From contig JADGJC010000339.1 in the NCBI GenBank assembly GCA_027596075.1, positions 1 to 37,720 on the forward strand: DNA of 37,720 nucleotides, given 5' to 3'. A model generated the notes under the pieces. It was given only the letters and a program-made list of their open reading frames with translations. It was not told the origin of the DNA and searched no databases. Shown piece by piece: positions 23,035 to 34,080 of this stretch (within the stretch, counting starts at the first letter, position 1; every line of letters starts with the position of its first letter). The position numbers and the translations under genes are program-made. The stretch comes from Rhizophlyctis rosea. Taxonomy: Eukaryota; Chytridiomycota; Chytridiomycetes; Rhizophlyctidales; Rhizophlyctidaceae.

Positions 23035-24142
23035 ATGAAGGGCTTCACACTCGTCCTGGCTCTCATCGCCTTCTTCGTCGCTGACGCGTTCGCCGGGTGA
23101 GTCTCCAGTTCGCACGGTTCTGTTGTCTTTGGACGAGCCCAACATGGCTTTCTCATGCCTCTGGGGTCATCCGGGCAAGGGATTCTCCCGAGATTCTCGA
23201 GGTCATGGTGGTGACCGAAAGGTGATGGGTGCGCTTGGGAAGGTGGCCGCGGGAATTTTGGGTGGGAATCGGGGATTGTGACTTTGTGCTAGTGTGTGTT
23301 TGATTGTGTGTGTTGGGTGCCGTGTGCGCCGGGGGGATGGATGGAGCTGGGGTGGAGGGCGGAAGGAGGGGAATATAGGGTGGGAATCTGAGGGGTGTGA
23401 ATTTGTGTGTGGTCTGAAGCGGGGAAGGGAACACCACTATCCTATTGCACATTTGCTCATACATCCATCCACCCAGCCCGTTCAGCAAATGCCACCCAAC
23501 CATCTACACTCCACCTCCAATCTACACAACGCCCTCCCACATCTACACCACCCCTTCCCCCGTCTACACCCTCCCGCCCGCCACGCCCGGCAACAAGGCC
23601 TTCCTGAGCGGCACCACCCTCGTCAGTCGCGACTGCTCCATCGTGAACGGCCTCAACGTCCGCCGTCAAGCCACCACGTCTTCCGACATCCTCGGCCAGA
23701 TCCAGATGAACCAGTGCTTGCCCTGCGACGGTCCCGGCCCCAGCCCGACCTGCACGTTCATCGCCGGCGGGCCGTACACTGCTTGTGGTGGGAGTAGCAC
23801 TCTGTGGTGAGTTTCGGTGTGAGACTGTTCGTTTTGAGTGAGGAGGTGATGGGTGGTTAAGTTTTGCGTGCATGGGAAGGTGCGTTCGTGAGGAGGTACA
23901 TGAGACGCTGCAACTTGCGTGGGTGAGAAGGTGTGGGATTTGCGGCATTTGGCATAAAATCAGAGGAGTACGAATGTTGAAGACTCGGATGGGAAAGGCT
24001 CAGATTTGTGTCGGTTTGCATTCACGTCCATTGATCCCTCATCCACCTCCTTCTTTCTACCCGCAGGGAACCCGTCACAATCACGATCGCCGGAACTCCC
24101 GTCCGCGGCTTTGTCGCAAGTCTCTGCACCCGATGGGAGTGA
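23035..24142 (+). CDS. Secreted cysteine-rich protein with SH3b-like domain
   Basis: Exons 23035-23096, 23477-23806 and 24067-24142 join in frame to 155 residues. Both introns are GTGAGT..AG, 380 and 260 bp. Residues 1-20 form a clear signal peptide (basic Lys2, hydrophobic core LVLALIAFFV, ADAFA before the cut). Residues 29-55 hold four IYT/VYT-x-P units, Thr/Pro-rich and likely O-glycosylated. The rest fits a bacterial-type SH3 (SH3b) layout: GLNVRRQATTSSDILGQI (79-96) matches the LNVRSGPSxxSxVIGxL strand-loop pattern, and W131 with VRGFVASL (143-150) matches the closing W..V...GWV.S strand. A cysteine insert sits between them; Cys at 26, 74, 101, 104, 113, 124 and 151. SH3b domains bind peptidoglycan or cell-wall and protein ligands in other systems; the ligand here is unknown. 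An extracellular or wall role is inferred. Confidence 0.85.
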
Positions 24143-25471
24143 AGCCTCACACGCTGCCCCACGCAAGTCCTACAAGACTCCCTTTCGCGATGGGCAAGAT
24201 GAACCCGACGGGAGCGCACACAAGTCGAGGGAAGCAATGATCATCAGCGTCAATCATCCTTTTTACATATTTCCTTTTATTCGTTTCAGTTAGTATCCTT
24301 TTCCTTATTCACGTAGTATGACTATATGGACTGTGCTGTAGCTATTTGTGTATATTTGTTTATCGCTATCTCAATATTACTCTCAATATATTGCATGCGA
24401 ATGATGATTCGCCTAAGGCGCCCTCGGGTAGTATAGATCTGCACCTGCTCATATTCAAAACCTAAGCCTACCATTGAATCTCAGGCTTCCAAGGCGGGAA
24501 TGGCAAGTCCACCCCTGAGGGTGATTTCTTTTGGTTCATTCTCGGTATTTAATCAACCAGAAGAGATTAGCATGGATTGTCACTCCACCTGGCCTCAGAG
24601 CCTTGGAAGCGGCATTCACCATTTGCTACATGTTGTCTGCCATATGAAACATGGATGTCGTTCCCTGTCCAACGCAGTCGTATAGAGCGTTGGCATAAGT
24701 CTGTACCGCAAAGTCGATGACCATTCTTGCGGTCCGAACTACCTTCACTGCGTGGTTTTCTTTCTGTATCATTCAATTCCATGCCATTTAGATCTTTCCG
24801 CTGATCAACCTTTACGTGCACTCAATTCTTTCGATCTGGTACATTGATCTGCAGCTTTAAACCTCATAGTGTCGTGCTCGGTCAGAGAATTGGCCACGAC
24901 AAGGCGCAAAAAAAGGAAGACCCACGCTATCTAGAAAATCTGCCCGACCTTGTCTTTCCGGCGATCCACATCGACCATAATGGTTTGTGCTACTCGGGTC
25001 ACTCATGACGCCTCAGTGGGAAATTGGCTTCGAAGACGTCAAAGTTCAGTTCGATCAACTCAGAAGATATACTGGAGTACTGACCATACCACGCCGTGTA
25101 ATACGCGGATCCTTCGACTTCAGTTGTCCACCTGCTGCATTCCAGACAAGTGGCCCTGTAATCTTCGCATTTCAAACGAGAGCGGCCCTGTCAGCTCCAT
25201 TGGCGGGTTCACTTCATTTATCTCCTTCTTCGTCTTTTTTTTCCTTTTGGAAGTCTTGAGAGTTCACCGGAACGGAAGGTGATATTTGGCTGCGGCTACT
25301 TTCGTTCCATTCCACTCCCTGAAATTGACGACACCGCCCTTCCAACAGTCAATATCCATCACAGGGACATCTACCTCTATACTGAAAAAAAGGAGTATCG
25401 ATCTGCTCGCATCGTACATTCTTGACGTGGCTCGTTGAACGCACATATTAAGCAGGTCAGGCAGTACCCTG

Positions 25472-26430
25472 AAGTTGCAAAACAATCATGGCACTTCAAA
25501 GCACAAAAGATCGGGAGCACAAGCGCTACAAATATATCGGAGAAAAACAAAAAGAACATGCACGTTGACATTTGTCGTAAGTGTCGGATGGCAGTCCCGA
25601 GTCTTGAGCTCGTAGAGTGACGGAGTTCGAGTGATCTTCAACATGAGGCTGCGCGCTCACGAGGCCACAAAACTCGCAAAGTTAGCCACTTTAGCCGACC
25701 CTTGACATCAAAAGTGCGATCCTCATATGTGCAGTCCTACTTGATAACAATACTGGTTACATAAAGTACATACACATGCTGAAGTTGAAGCACGCTGTGA
25801 TATGCGACTTCCTGTACATTTGCACCCGATGGGCGCTTTTCTACGGGAGCTCGCCGTAAGACAACGCTCGTAGCAATTGTTCACGATTCAGGTCGGACCG
25901 AGCAGAAGGGATGATCTTGTCAAATCAGTTCTGTCAAATGAAGGTTATGCCTTGTCCAAAAGGAGCATTTTGGTCAAGATGGCCAAAAGATATCGAGGTA
26001 TCTTCTACAGCATGGCTCAGGTCAACTCTCTGTCTCGGTCAATCTTAAAGCAAAAGTAGCTCGGTTTCTTTTGGCAAGACTCGTATGTCCCCTCTGCTTG
26101 TCACTCCAACGCTACCATGACTCTCATAGATCGGGATGTTGACCGACGGATCACGTTGCATAATGAAGCAAGGGCGAGTACATGGCCGCATCATACACCA
26201 ACTTAGTAGCAAAATTACTTCAACTCAACAGAACGTCCATTGTCAATCAACACCACATTCAATGCTGCTGCCATTCGCGCAGTTCACTTTTTGTATCTTG
26301 CTCAAACGCAAAAGAAAAGCATGACAGGAACAGAAGAATTGTTGCTTTTTCCCGGAGCCAATCTGGCCGGCCAAAAATTGGCGATTATCTGTCGAGCGCT
26401 TCGGGATCAACATCACGCTTGCAAGCAAGT
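25472..26430 (+). repeat. Repeat family copy A
   Basis: Anchors in order are AAGTTGCAAAAC (25472), GCAATTGT (25873), GTCGGACCGAGCAGA (25892), a block reading GIFYSMAQVNSLS (25997-26035), and CACTTTTTGTATCTTGCTC then AACAGAAGAATTG (26281-26345). The same anchors occur in copies B and C with similar spacing. One stretch reads SVLSNEGYALSKRSILVKM, which parallels copy D. Open frames are short, so the copy looks dead. Confidence 0.5.
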
Positions 26431-27516
26431 CTCCAGCAAGGTAATCACATCTCGTGAGGTATCCAAAACATGTGCCTTCCGGTGCAAATGGGTTGATAGG
26501 GTTGCATCCTCCTCACTTTTAACTATTGAGCCATCTTATTCAAGCAGTTTGACGGTATGAACTGTATCTTTTTGTGCATATGTCTTTATCGCGTTCACAA
26601 AATCCATACGTATGTCAAAGGAGGTCTACATGCGTCGCGATTATACATTGTGGGGTACAAACCCAATGGCCCCCGATCTGCGTATTCCCGGGCATAAATA
26701 ATTCGACCAGTTGTCATGGTTCCTCCCTTTCTTCCCTTTGAAGTTTCTGACCAGAGGAAGTCAGGAATTGGATCGACTGACCAGTCTTGGAATCAGCCTT
26801 CACGATGCGCCATAGGAGTTTCGTTCTGTTGCAAACACACTCAAGTGGACGTTTCAAAAGATCTGTACCGCAACATCGACGAGCGTTGTTGCAGTATGAT
26901 TCCTTAGGTGCAAGAATTCTTTTTTCTCACCCAAATCAATGTCGTGATTGCATCATTCGACAGCAGTGACCTACCTCCCTCCAATTGCCCCAGAGTATGG
27001 GCGTGTGCCGTCTTTCCTCAAGCTTCTATGAGGTATAACGAAAACGTATGAGCAGCTTTGCGGCTTCAACTTTGAGCTTCCGTGCTATTGAAGGCACAAC
27101 CCAAAAGTGGTTGCATTCTGCCATTCAAATGAGGAGATGTGTCTCAGTCAGAAAGTGCCTGAAAAGTTCGCTAAGCACAGCAGACATGATGACCACATTG
27201 CTGATCCTCTGGCATGAATCTGTGCCTCTGCCTCACGCATCTCGCACAAGCTTCGCCATGTCAGCTTCATCAGCCCATTCAACGACTATTGTCTTTTCCT
27301 CAGCCGCCTCCTTATTTTTTGTTGCTGGGAAACCATAAGGAAAAGAGATGATATCCTGCTATTGTCTTGATTCCAAGCCGCTATCTGGAGCTCGTAACCA
27401 TGTAATTCCAACATTTTACATCCTTCACATCATGGCAGGGAAAAGCATACCAGATTACCAATATGCTCTACTTTTTGTCGTGAGTCAATCGACGCATGGA
27501 TATGGTGGTCTTTGGA

Positions 27517-28500
27517 AGTCGCAAAAACAGAACACAGCGGCGCTCATAGGAGCTCGAGAGCAAAAGGATCAAGGTGTTCCGGGTAACGAAGATAAGATCA
27601 CAATGTCACTACTAGTGTAGAGAGCCCCAAATCTCCCAATCGCTTGTACACTGACAGGGCGATCCTTCCTTGAATTCAGTCGCTCATGATCAGCAATATT
27701 CTGGACGGCGGGTATTACATGAACACTTTGAATATGCCGTTCTGAGTTATTCCGCTTCACCGACCAACCTATGGTTTTTCTGCACAGTAGTATAAAAAAC
27801 TTGCCACCAAAGACATTGGTAGCATTGGCGCAATTGTTGATGGCATCCAAGTTGGATTGAGCAGGATAATTCAGGATGAGTATGTTGTCGAATTACAGTC
27901 TGCCTAAAGAAAGCCATGTCTCATGCGATGGACGACTTCCTGTCAAAAGGACCTCCGGGATATGTGCTGCAGTATTGCTCAATCAACTCCCTGTCGGCGT
28001 CTCATCAACGCAGATGCGCCTTCTTTTCGCGATGGGTATGGCAACGTACCCGCCAACAGTCATTTCCCAATCGCGTCCAAATTCCTGTATTTGGATAGAA
28101 GGATCATCATCCCTTAGTGAGGTGAGGGAGAACTTTGTGGCGAGAGCCGTTGGTGATAACTTTGGTGCCATAGCTATTTTCCGCCATTGTGGTATCAGAG
28201 ATTCTGGAATAAATGGTGAGTCATCCGTCAAACGCCATACTCACAGTGTGCAAGCCTGTTTGCGCATTTCCTTTTGTGTATCCTAGGCCTCAAAAGGATC
28301 AAGCACCAGGCGACTGAAATATAAGAGGAGAACACTAACGCCTTTGCCTTCAGAGCCAATAAGGCATGTTCAAGGCATTTTACTGTTCCGTCCGGCCAGT
28401 CGGGATCACGGTCGCACTCGCACCCTCAATGTATCCGTCTTCCGATTCGAGTGGAGAGAATAACTTGATAGGGTCACACCCGCCTTGCCACTAACCGAAG
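27517..28500 (+). repeat. Repeat family copy B
   Basis: Anchors are AAGTCGCAAAA (27517), a block around CACAATGTCACTACTAG (27600), GCAATTGT (27830), CATCCAAGTTGGATTGAGCA (27844), a block reading GYVLQYCSINSLS (27958-27999), TTCCTTTTGTGTATCCT (28257) and AATAACTTGATAGGGTCAC (28461). It lies about 2.05 kb after copy A at the first anchor. Relative to copy C it carries about 140 bp extra between the last two anchors. Confidence 0.5.
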
Positions 28501-29164
28501 GGCTCACACTACAATCTGACTTACCATCTGCTTGGAGCAAGTTGCTGTGACATGCGCAAAGGTTGAACAGAGGTTCTCTTACTAGTGCTTGTTCGTAAAG
28601 GGTCGGCCTGTATGGCACGGAGTCCATATGGATTGTGAAAGCATTCTCTTTTGCTACACCAATGCAAGTACTTGCAAAAAATACTTCACTCAATGAGCTG
28701 CTGTCGCCCGCAAAAGGTTTGATCGCAGCATGCGTCTGTCACATTCATGGACTTCGCTGCATATTGCGAAGGCTGTGCTTCGATCTTTCCAATGTGTAAG
28801 TGTACAGTGAAGAAGGCCTCTCACCGACTTCCAAAGCTGACGACCCATTCGCAAGTTTCGCAGAATGGTCTTGCTTCAGACGGTTCAGTAGGGCATACTA
28901 CCCACATGACCACGGTCAGTTGCTTGGATCCAGTCGTCAGAAATCCTTTTTGCCGCTTTTGCATATCTGAATTGGGAATCGCCTTGTCATCGATGTGTTT
29001 ATGTGGTTTACAGATTGCATGTGCTGAGTGGCACAATAAAGGACTTCTCACAATCGGGAAGGAAGCCGCTTACTCATCGCCGCATTCCCTGCCCCATGAC
29101 GGGCTCTCTGTGTGCCTCAACAAATTTCATTGCAGGAAAAGAGCCAGACGGGTTGGATGGCTCC

Positions 29165-29600
29165 ACTGGCCTAAAAGTCGGTACTACCCACTCATTGCGG
29201 GAGCCTGCTCTGCAACAATGATTACCTCTTTGTAGTCTGCTGCACAAAATGATCTCATATTGAGAGACGGACCGATGCATCCGTTTGTGCCCCACCATTT
29301 CACAAGTGTTTGGGGTTGAATGGCCGGTCCCCTGGCGATGTTCTTCGTGTGAGTGCTGGAGAGTCAATGCCATGCATGTAGCGTGAGCCGTTGATAACAG
29401 CTGTGATGTTGAAGGTCATGGAGCTGGATACATAAAGACCTCAGACATTCTCTGCATAACCGGCTAGAAGGCGGACGTCGGATGACACGCCCGATGTTCC
29501 TCGTGTTGTTCCTCGGAGATCTCGTGTTTTCAACAGATGCGAAAGAGAGCGACATTTGTGGGAATAATGTGACGCTGATCATCCAGGTCGGTGTTGATCG
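29165..29600 (+). repeat. Possible repeat family copy H (weak)
   Basis: AAAAGTCGG at about 29171 and CATCCAGGTCGGTGTTGATCG near 29580 resemble the first and third anchors of copies A-C at the expected spacing of about 400 bp. It also falls at the expected position for a 1.7-kb period between copies B and C. The later anchors could not be found, so this is tentative. Confidence 0.22.
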
Positions 29601-29710
29601 TCCTTGAACACACCCACGGGTTCTCCCTCCCGTGATCGCTTGTTTCTTTTTTTCCAAGCGTTGATTGCCACATTCCCTCCCGCTCCGTCTACCGTTCATG
29701 GCCTGTCTGA

Positions 29711-29736
29711 AACTTATCTTCACCTTCAGATAAGTT
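29711..29736. repeat. Perfect 9-bp inverted repeat (hairpin)
   Basis: AACTTATCT (29711-29719) and AGATAAGTT (29728-29736) are exact reverse complements around an 8-base loop. No function is evident. Confidence 0.7.
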
Positions 29737-30907
29737 GTTCGAGATCTCTTCCGAGGTTTGAGACTCCTCGGAAGGTGAAAGAGAAGGACAGTAAGGGGCT
29801 GTTAAATGACGACAAATCAGGGCGGTTTTTGGACAGATCCGCGAGTTCAATCGAATTTGCGGCCAAGATGAACTCTGATCGCTTTCAGTTGATGCCAGCG
29901 ATAGTTTTGCTGACTTTGCTGTGCGAAAGGATGCTGATACGCTGCGTAAGTGCCGGCCAAAAGAATGTGGGGCTTCTTGTCCTGAAAGCCAATTGTGAGG
30001 AGCCGTACCATAACTCAATCAGACTACAAGAGACTTAGGCAATCTGCTTCTCCAGGTATGAACCTTCAGCAGGCGTAGACCCTCTTTCTAACGCAATGGC
30101 GGATTTTGGGAATCACAGTGCTCTGAGCACTGCAAGTTCATTATCCGACTGGATGTATCAACGGGCGCTTTGACATCTCAAGGCCTCACTCCATATCTAC
30201 ATGCTTCTGTCCATTGAATCAGCCATCCGTGGCAACCTCATTGCGCACAAGTGCTGGTGCAGTATATGCAGATCGTCCAACCGGAAAGCAAAGATCTGTT
30301 GCCAATATCCGGGAACGGTTGGACTGCAGACGACAGCGCCGAGTCAACGTTGGGCTGGTATTCTACCAAAAAGAAGAGCTATCAGAGTATCGGACTCAGT
30401 GTTGTGACTTTTTGTCACGACACTGTTGGAGGCACAGTGCTTTCCATCTTTTCATACTCTACCTTCCGCAAGGGTTGCGGTGGTCGGTTGCAGTTTAGTT
30501 GCTGGAGCAGTGCACTCCATGCGCCACTTTGAAGACTCTTTGGGAGCTGCGTAATGCATAACCAGATAGTTCATAATGCCACAATGGGAAACATGTCTGC
30601 TTCAACAACATGAGGGGCTGGCTTGGCCTAAGTTCAACGGATCGAAAAAGCTTTTCTTCATGCGCCGATGCGATGTATCGGATTCCAAATCATTATTGAA
30701 GTACTGACCGTAAACTCTTGATTTTAGATGTTTTGTACTCTGGCTCGTTGGATGAGAAAGCGTGCGGTTATGTTCAATGGATTGTAATAGTTCTGTGTAG
30801 TCACTGTAGTCAGTCGCTTGGCCAAAGCATCAGCCCACGCGCCCGCAGAGCACGGGGTATTTTCAGATGGTGACTCAACTGACGCGCGCATCAGGTACTA
30901 GTGTCCA

Positions 30908-31800
30908 AAAGTCGCAAAACAAATCACAGCGACGACCACACTAGAAACTCATGAGCATAAGTGACACGAATGGTTCAGAATCCAAGGAAGAGGACTTTAC
31001 AGTGTCACCGCTATTGTATAAAAGTTTCAAATCATAGGCAGATGATGTTTAGGAATGGCTGGAATGGTGTTGGAACTTGCTTGATCCAAGTGCGAGCCTG
31101 ACTTGACATGCAGTCGTCTTGAGGCAGCAAAATGTCATCAGATAAGGACTCATGACCGTGCTAAGCACGGTTTGATACGCGGCTTCCGCGTCCTTTCGTG
31201 GCACCGAGTGTTCTTTTCTTTCACGGCATCAACCGAAGTTTAAGGACTGCCATTTGGGACACTAATAGCAATTGTCCACTTCTTCATTACATCCATTACA
31301 TCCAAGTCGGACCGAGCAGAGGGAGCATGTTGTCACGGCATGTCTGAGTGGGGGCAGTCTTTTCGTCATGTATAAGCCTTCAGTATTTACTCCGTAAAGG
31401 TCTGTCGCCCTTTCAGGACGGTACAATTGGTCCTTTTTTGCGCAGGTTTGCTTATTGCCCACCGACTGCCACTGCCCAGGATTGTTCGTAATATACTTCA
31501 TTTCTGGCCAGACGGCCCCTCATCCCTTAATACAGTAGGCAAGAACACCTATCAGTACAGTCATTGCCAATATTCAATCCGATCGCAAGCACGCTGAATG
31601 ATGGAGTGTTCATTGTCAGCGGACTTTGGTGATACCAATGTTGTGCCTTTCCTTTTGTGCATCCTGACCTGATCATGCACAAGGCAACAGAAAAAATAAC
31701 AGAAGAAGAGGATAGCTTGATTCCAGGGTCAACCAGGCGAGCTAAAGAGAGTCGCCATGCCTTCCAGTCGGCCCAAATCAATGGCGCGCTGAAGCATTCC
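30908..31800 (+). repeat. Repeat family copy C
   Basis: Anchors are AAGTCGCAAAAC (30908), a block around ACAGTGTCACCGCTATTG (30998), GCAATTGT (31268), CATCCAAGTCGGACCGAGCA (31299), TTCCTTTTGTGCATCCT (about 31647), GAACAGA-like AACAGAAGAAGAGG (31697) and ATAGCTTGATTCCAGGGTC (31713). The order is the same as in copies A and B. The twin hairpins at 31155-31191 lie inside this copy and are not seen in A or B. Confidence 0.5.
31155..31191. repeat. Two adjacent perfect hairpins
   Basis: ACCGTGCTAAGCACGGT (31155-31171) has an 8-bp stem around one central base. Five bases later ACGCGGCTTCCGCGT (31177-31191) has a 6-bp GC-rich stem with a 3-base loop. Both stems are exact. Confidence 0.85.
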
Positions 31801-32379
31801 AATTTTTAGCACCATCTGCAATAACCTTCACTGGAGATATGCACACTCGACCTTCCTGACGCTTACTTTTTGTGGCCTTCTTCCATGAATGAAGACGCAC
31901 GGCCTTTCTACTTGACAAAGGAGCTGGCTGTTCAGTCTGTTCACTCAACCATGAGTAGCTGCCACACACCTCATATGATTGTTGCCAATGTCAGCATTCA
32001 ATCAACCCCGTCACATCAACCTTAACAATGTTTTTTGGCAATGCCGGGTTGTCAAGCACTGGGTTTTTTTGCGTGTGCTTATCGTCAGGATCGAGCGAAA
32101 CAAAGCCAACATGGACCTTTGCATGTTCACTTGAGTGAGAACAGTAAGATACTTGAAGAATTTGTAACTTCGATGGACATGACCGACAAACGATCCTAGC
32201 TCATGGGACAGCCATCTCAAAAGGCCTCCATGACGTCAGCGAGATTACTTTTGACTGATTGTACTTTTCTTGTGAGCTCTATGGTTGTGGTCAAGAATAA
32301 GTGACCGGCGCATCAACGAGAAGCACGTTCCGAAAGAGAGCCGTGGGTTTCACTCGGCAAGCAGAATTCAACTCTTCCA

Positions 32380-32780
32380 TCCGAAAGACGTTCAATGATG
32401 TGGCAATTGGTCCTTTGTCGACTTTGGGACTTGACGTGCTTCAATTTCGCATCCTGTCAAAAGAGAAATTGGAAGAAATTTTGGAAATGCTTCAACTGAA
32501 ACTGAAGGGAACGGGAGCGCGCTGTCCAGATCAAAGGTCCGCACCACTTTGGCGAATTCAATATGGTTGCCATATGTCCTTGCCTTGATTTGTTGGATTC
32601 ACTCCGGCCCGTCTACCATCGCTCCGGACATACTGGAGGAAGTTGATGTGCGCATGCACTTCAATCTTCTATGATATCGCATCCTTTCCCTTTTTCCACC
32701 TTCATACTAGACAAAGTGAGCTCGTCTGAATCAGGCGTATGCTTTTTGCAGAGCCTGGAATGTTGCGGGGCGGCCATGCA
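32380..32780 (+). repeat. Repeat family copy E (partial)
   Basis: From about 32520 the sequence aligns with copy D. Here the frame reads RIQYG, then after a frame change GPST and LEEVDVRMH (32606-32662), against RMQCG and GPSTTVLEVYKEIDGRMH in D. Downstream, GGCGTATGC..GCAGAGCCTGG resembles AGCATATGC..GAAGCAGG in D. A stop codon follows the RMH block at once, so no intact frame remains. Confidence 0.42.
32445..32474 (+). repeat. Inverted 30-bp match, arm 1
   Basis: This 30-base segment matches the reverse complement of 33320-33349 at 26 of 30 positions. On this strand it encodes FRILSKEKLE within the 95-codon frame 32301-32588. Confidence 0.75.
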
Positions 32781-33319
32781 GCATATTTAGCGACAGCAAG
32801 CAGGAAGTCTCCATTGTTCAGACCTCGCTGAATCGATTTTCAAGAAAGTCGTGCTGACCTTTTTCGCACCTTCCTTGAGGCATCATGTACTAAGAGGAAT
32901 GCGAGTGTTAAAGGAAAAACCACAGGACCTAGGTACCGCGGACGGCAGCACTGGGCTCGCATCAACACGTGAATCCAGAGGCAACAACTGTTGTTTGCAT
33001 GACATGTGATATCCTCCCCTCAATCAAAGGATCGCAGTGGCTTAATATCCGGTACCACATCAGCGAACATTCTTTCTTCTCTTTCCAATTTGTTTCGGCG
33101 TAGCACGCAATGGAATGAATGGAAGGCTAGCACCTTGGTTTGGACAATCAGGTCTCGTACCACTCCTGTTGATACAAGCGGCTTGATGTGGTCGGACTGA
33201 AGATCCCAACTTAGTTGACTTTGTGCGTCCGATTCCCTGCGCCGCCAACTATTCTTGCCGAGTTTGCCTATCAAACGACGTGAATTGCTCAACCCCTGCA
33301 CCTCACGCGACTGTTGGTG

Positions 33320-33349
33320 TTCCAACTTCTTTTTTGACAGCATGCGGAA
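33320..33349 (-). repeat. Inverted 30-bp match, arm 2
   Basis: Read on the minus strand this segment encodes FRMLSKKKLE within the 192-codon minus frame 33020-33598, parallel to FRILSKEKLE of the other arm. Confidence 0.75.
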
Positions 33350-33420
33350 GTATTTCGGCTGGGGGATGACGGTTGCTCCCCTATCAGTGCGAAGATCGAA
33401 ATCCTCTTGCGGTTCGGATG

Positions 33421-34080
33421 CAATGTGGGCACTGTGTTGGGCCCTTGCTGGCCCAGGTCTATGAGATTCACCATGGTCCATCCACCACCGTCCTGGAAGT
33501 GTATAAGGAGATTGATGGTCGCATGCACCATTCTCGTATGACGCAAACGCTTCCACTATCCTTTTTTTCACCTTTGTGGCTGAGGAGAGTTGGGGCACTC
33601 AAACGAGCATATGCCGGCAGAAGCAGGTAATAGACGACTTGCCAAAGGCAAACAACCATCTTATTTGACAAATCAAAGTGGACAGCTCGCTGTGCGCGAA
33701 ATCTTGGTGCAGATGATAGTCGGCCACATGAAGATCCATAGCATTACCTCCATCCGAGAAGCATCTTCGACCCTATGTTGATGCGCTCTTTTCTGGTTTC
33801 GATGATTCGTAGTGCACTGCGGGCGAGTTCGAGATCAGCTCTCATCTCCCATATTTAGTCGTGATTCTATTTTGACTTTCTTTTTCCACCGGACCCACCG
33901 ACAATAGGTTTGATTTGCAGCAAAATGGTCCATTCTGCACCTCAACGTAGCTTATGGTGCAAAGTGGCAACGTCCATTTCAGTGATCAGCATCACTGTCA
34001 GTACAATTGCTTTGCCATTGACTTTTTGGATTGTCCAACCCTCACGTCATGCTCGATTTCAGTTGCAATTCCCCATATCA
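33421..34080 (+). repeat. Repeat family copy D
   Basis: Blocks in order are GPSTTVLEVYKEIDGRMH (about 33474-33527), LTNQSGQLAVREILVQM (about 33667-33717) with IHSITSIRE after it, and GCCATTGACTTTTTGG near 34013. The first block matches copies E and F, the second matches A (SVLSNEGYALSKRSILVKM) and F, and the third matches the last anchor of A. Frames change between blocks. Confidence 0.45.

Noticed and set aside
31140..31210. Permuted hammerhead ribozyme around the twin hairpins (minus strand has CACGAAA, two hairpins, then CATGAG)
   Set aside because: The conserved CTGATGA core is not at the needed position (only CATGAG follows hairpin 2), stem III has unpaired bases next to GAAA, and the outer strands do not pair to form stem II.
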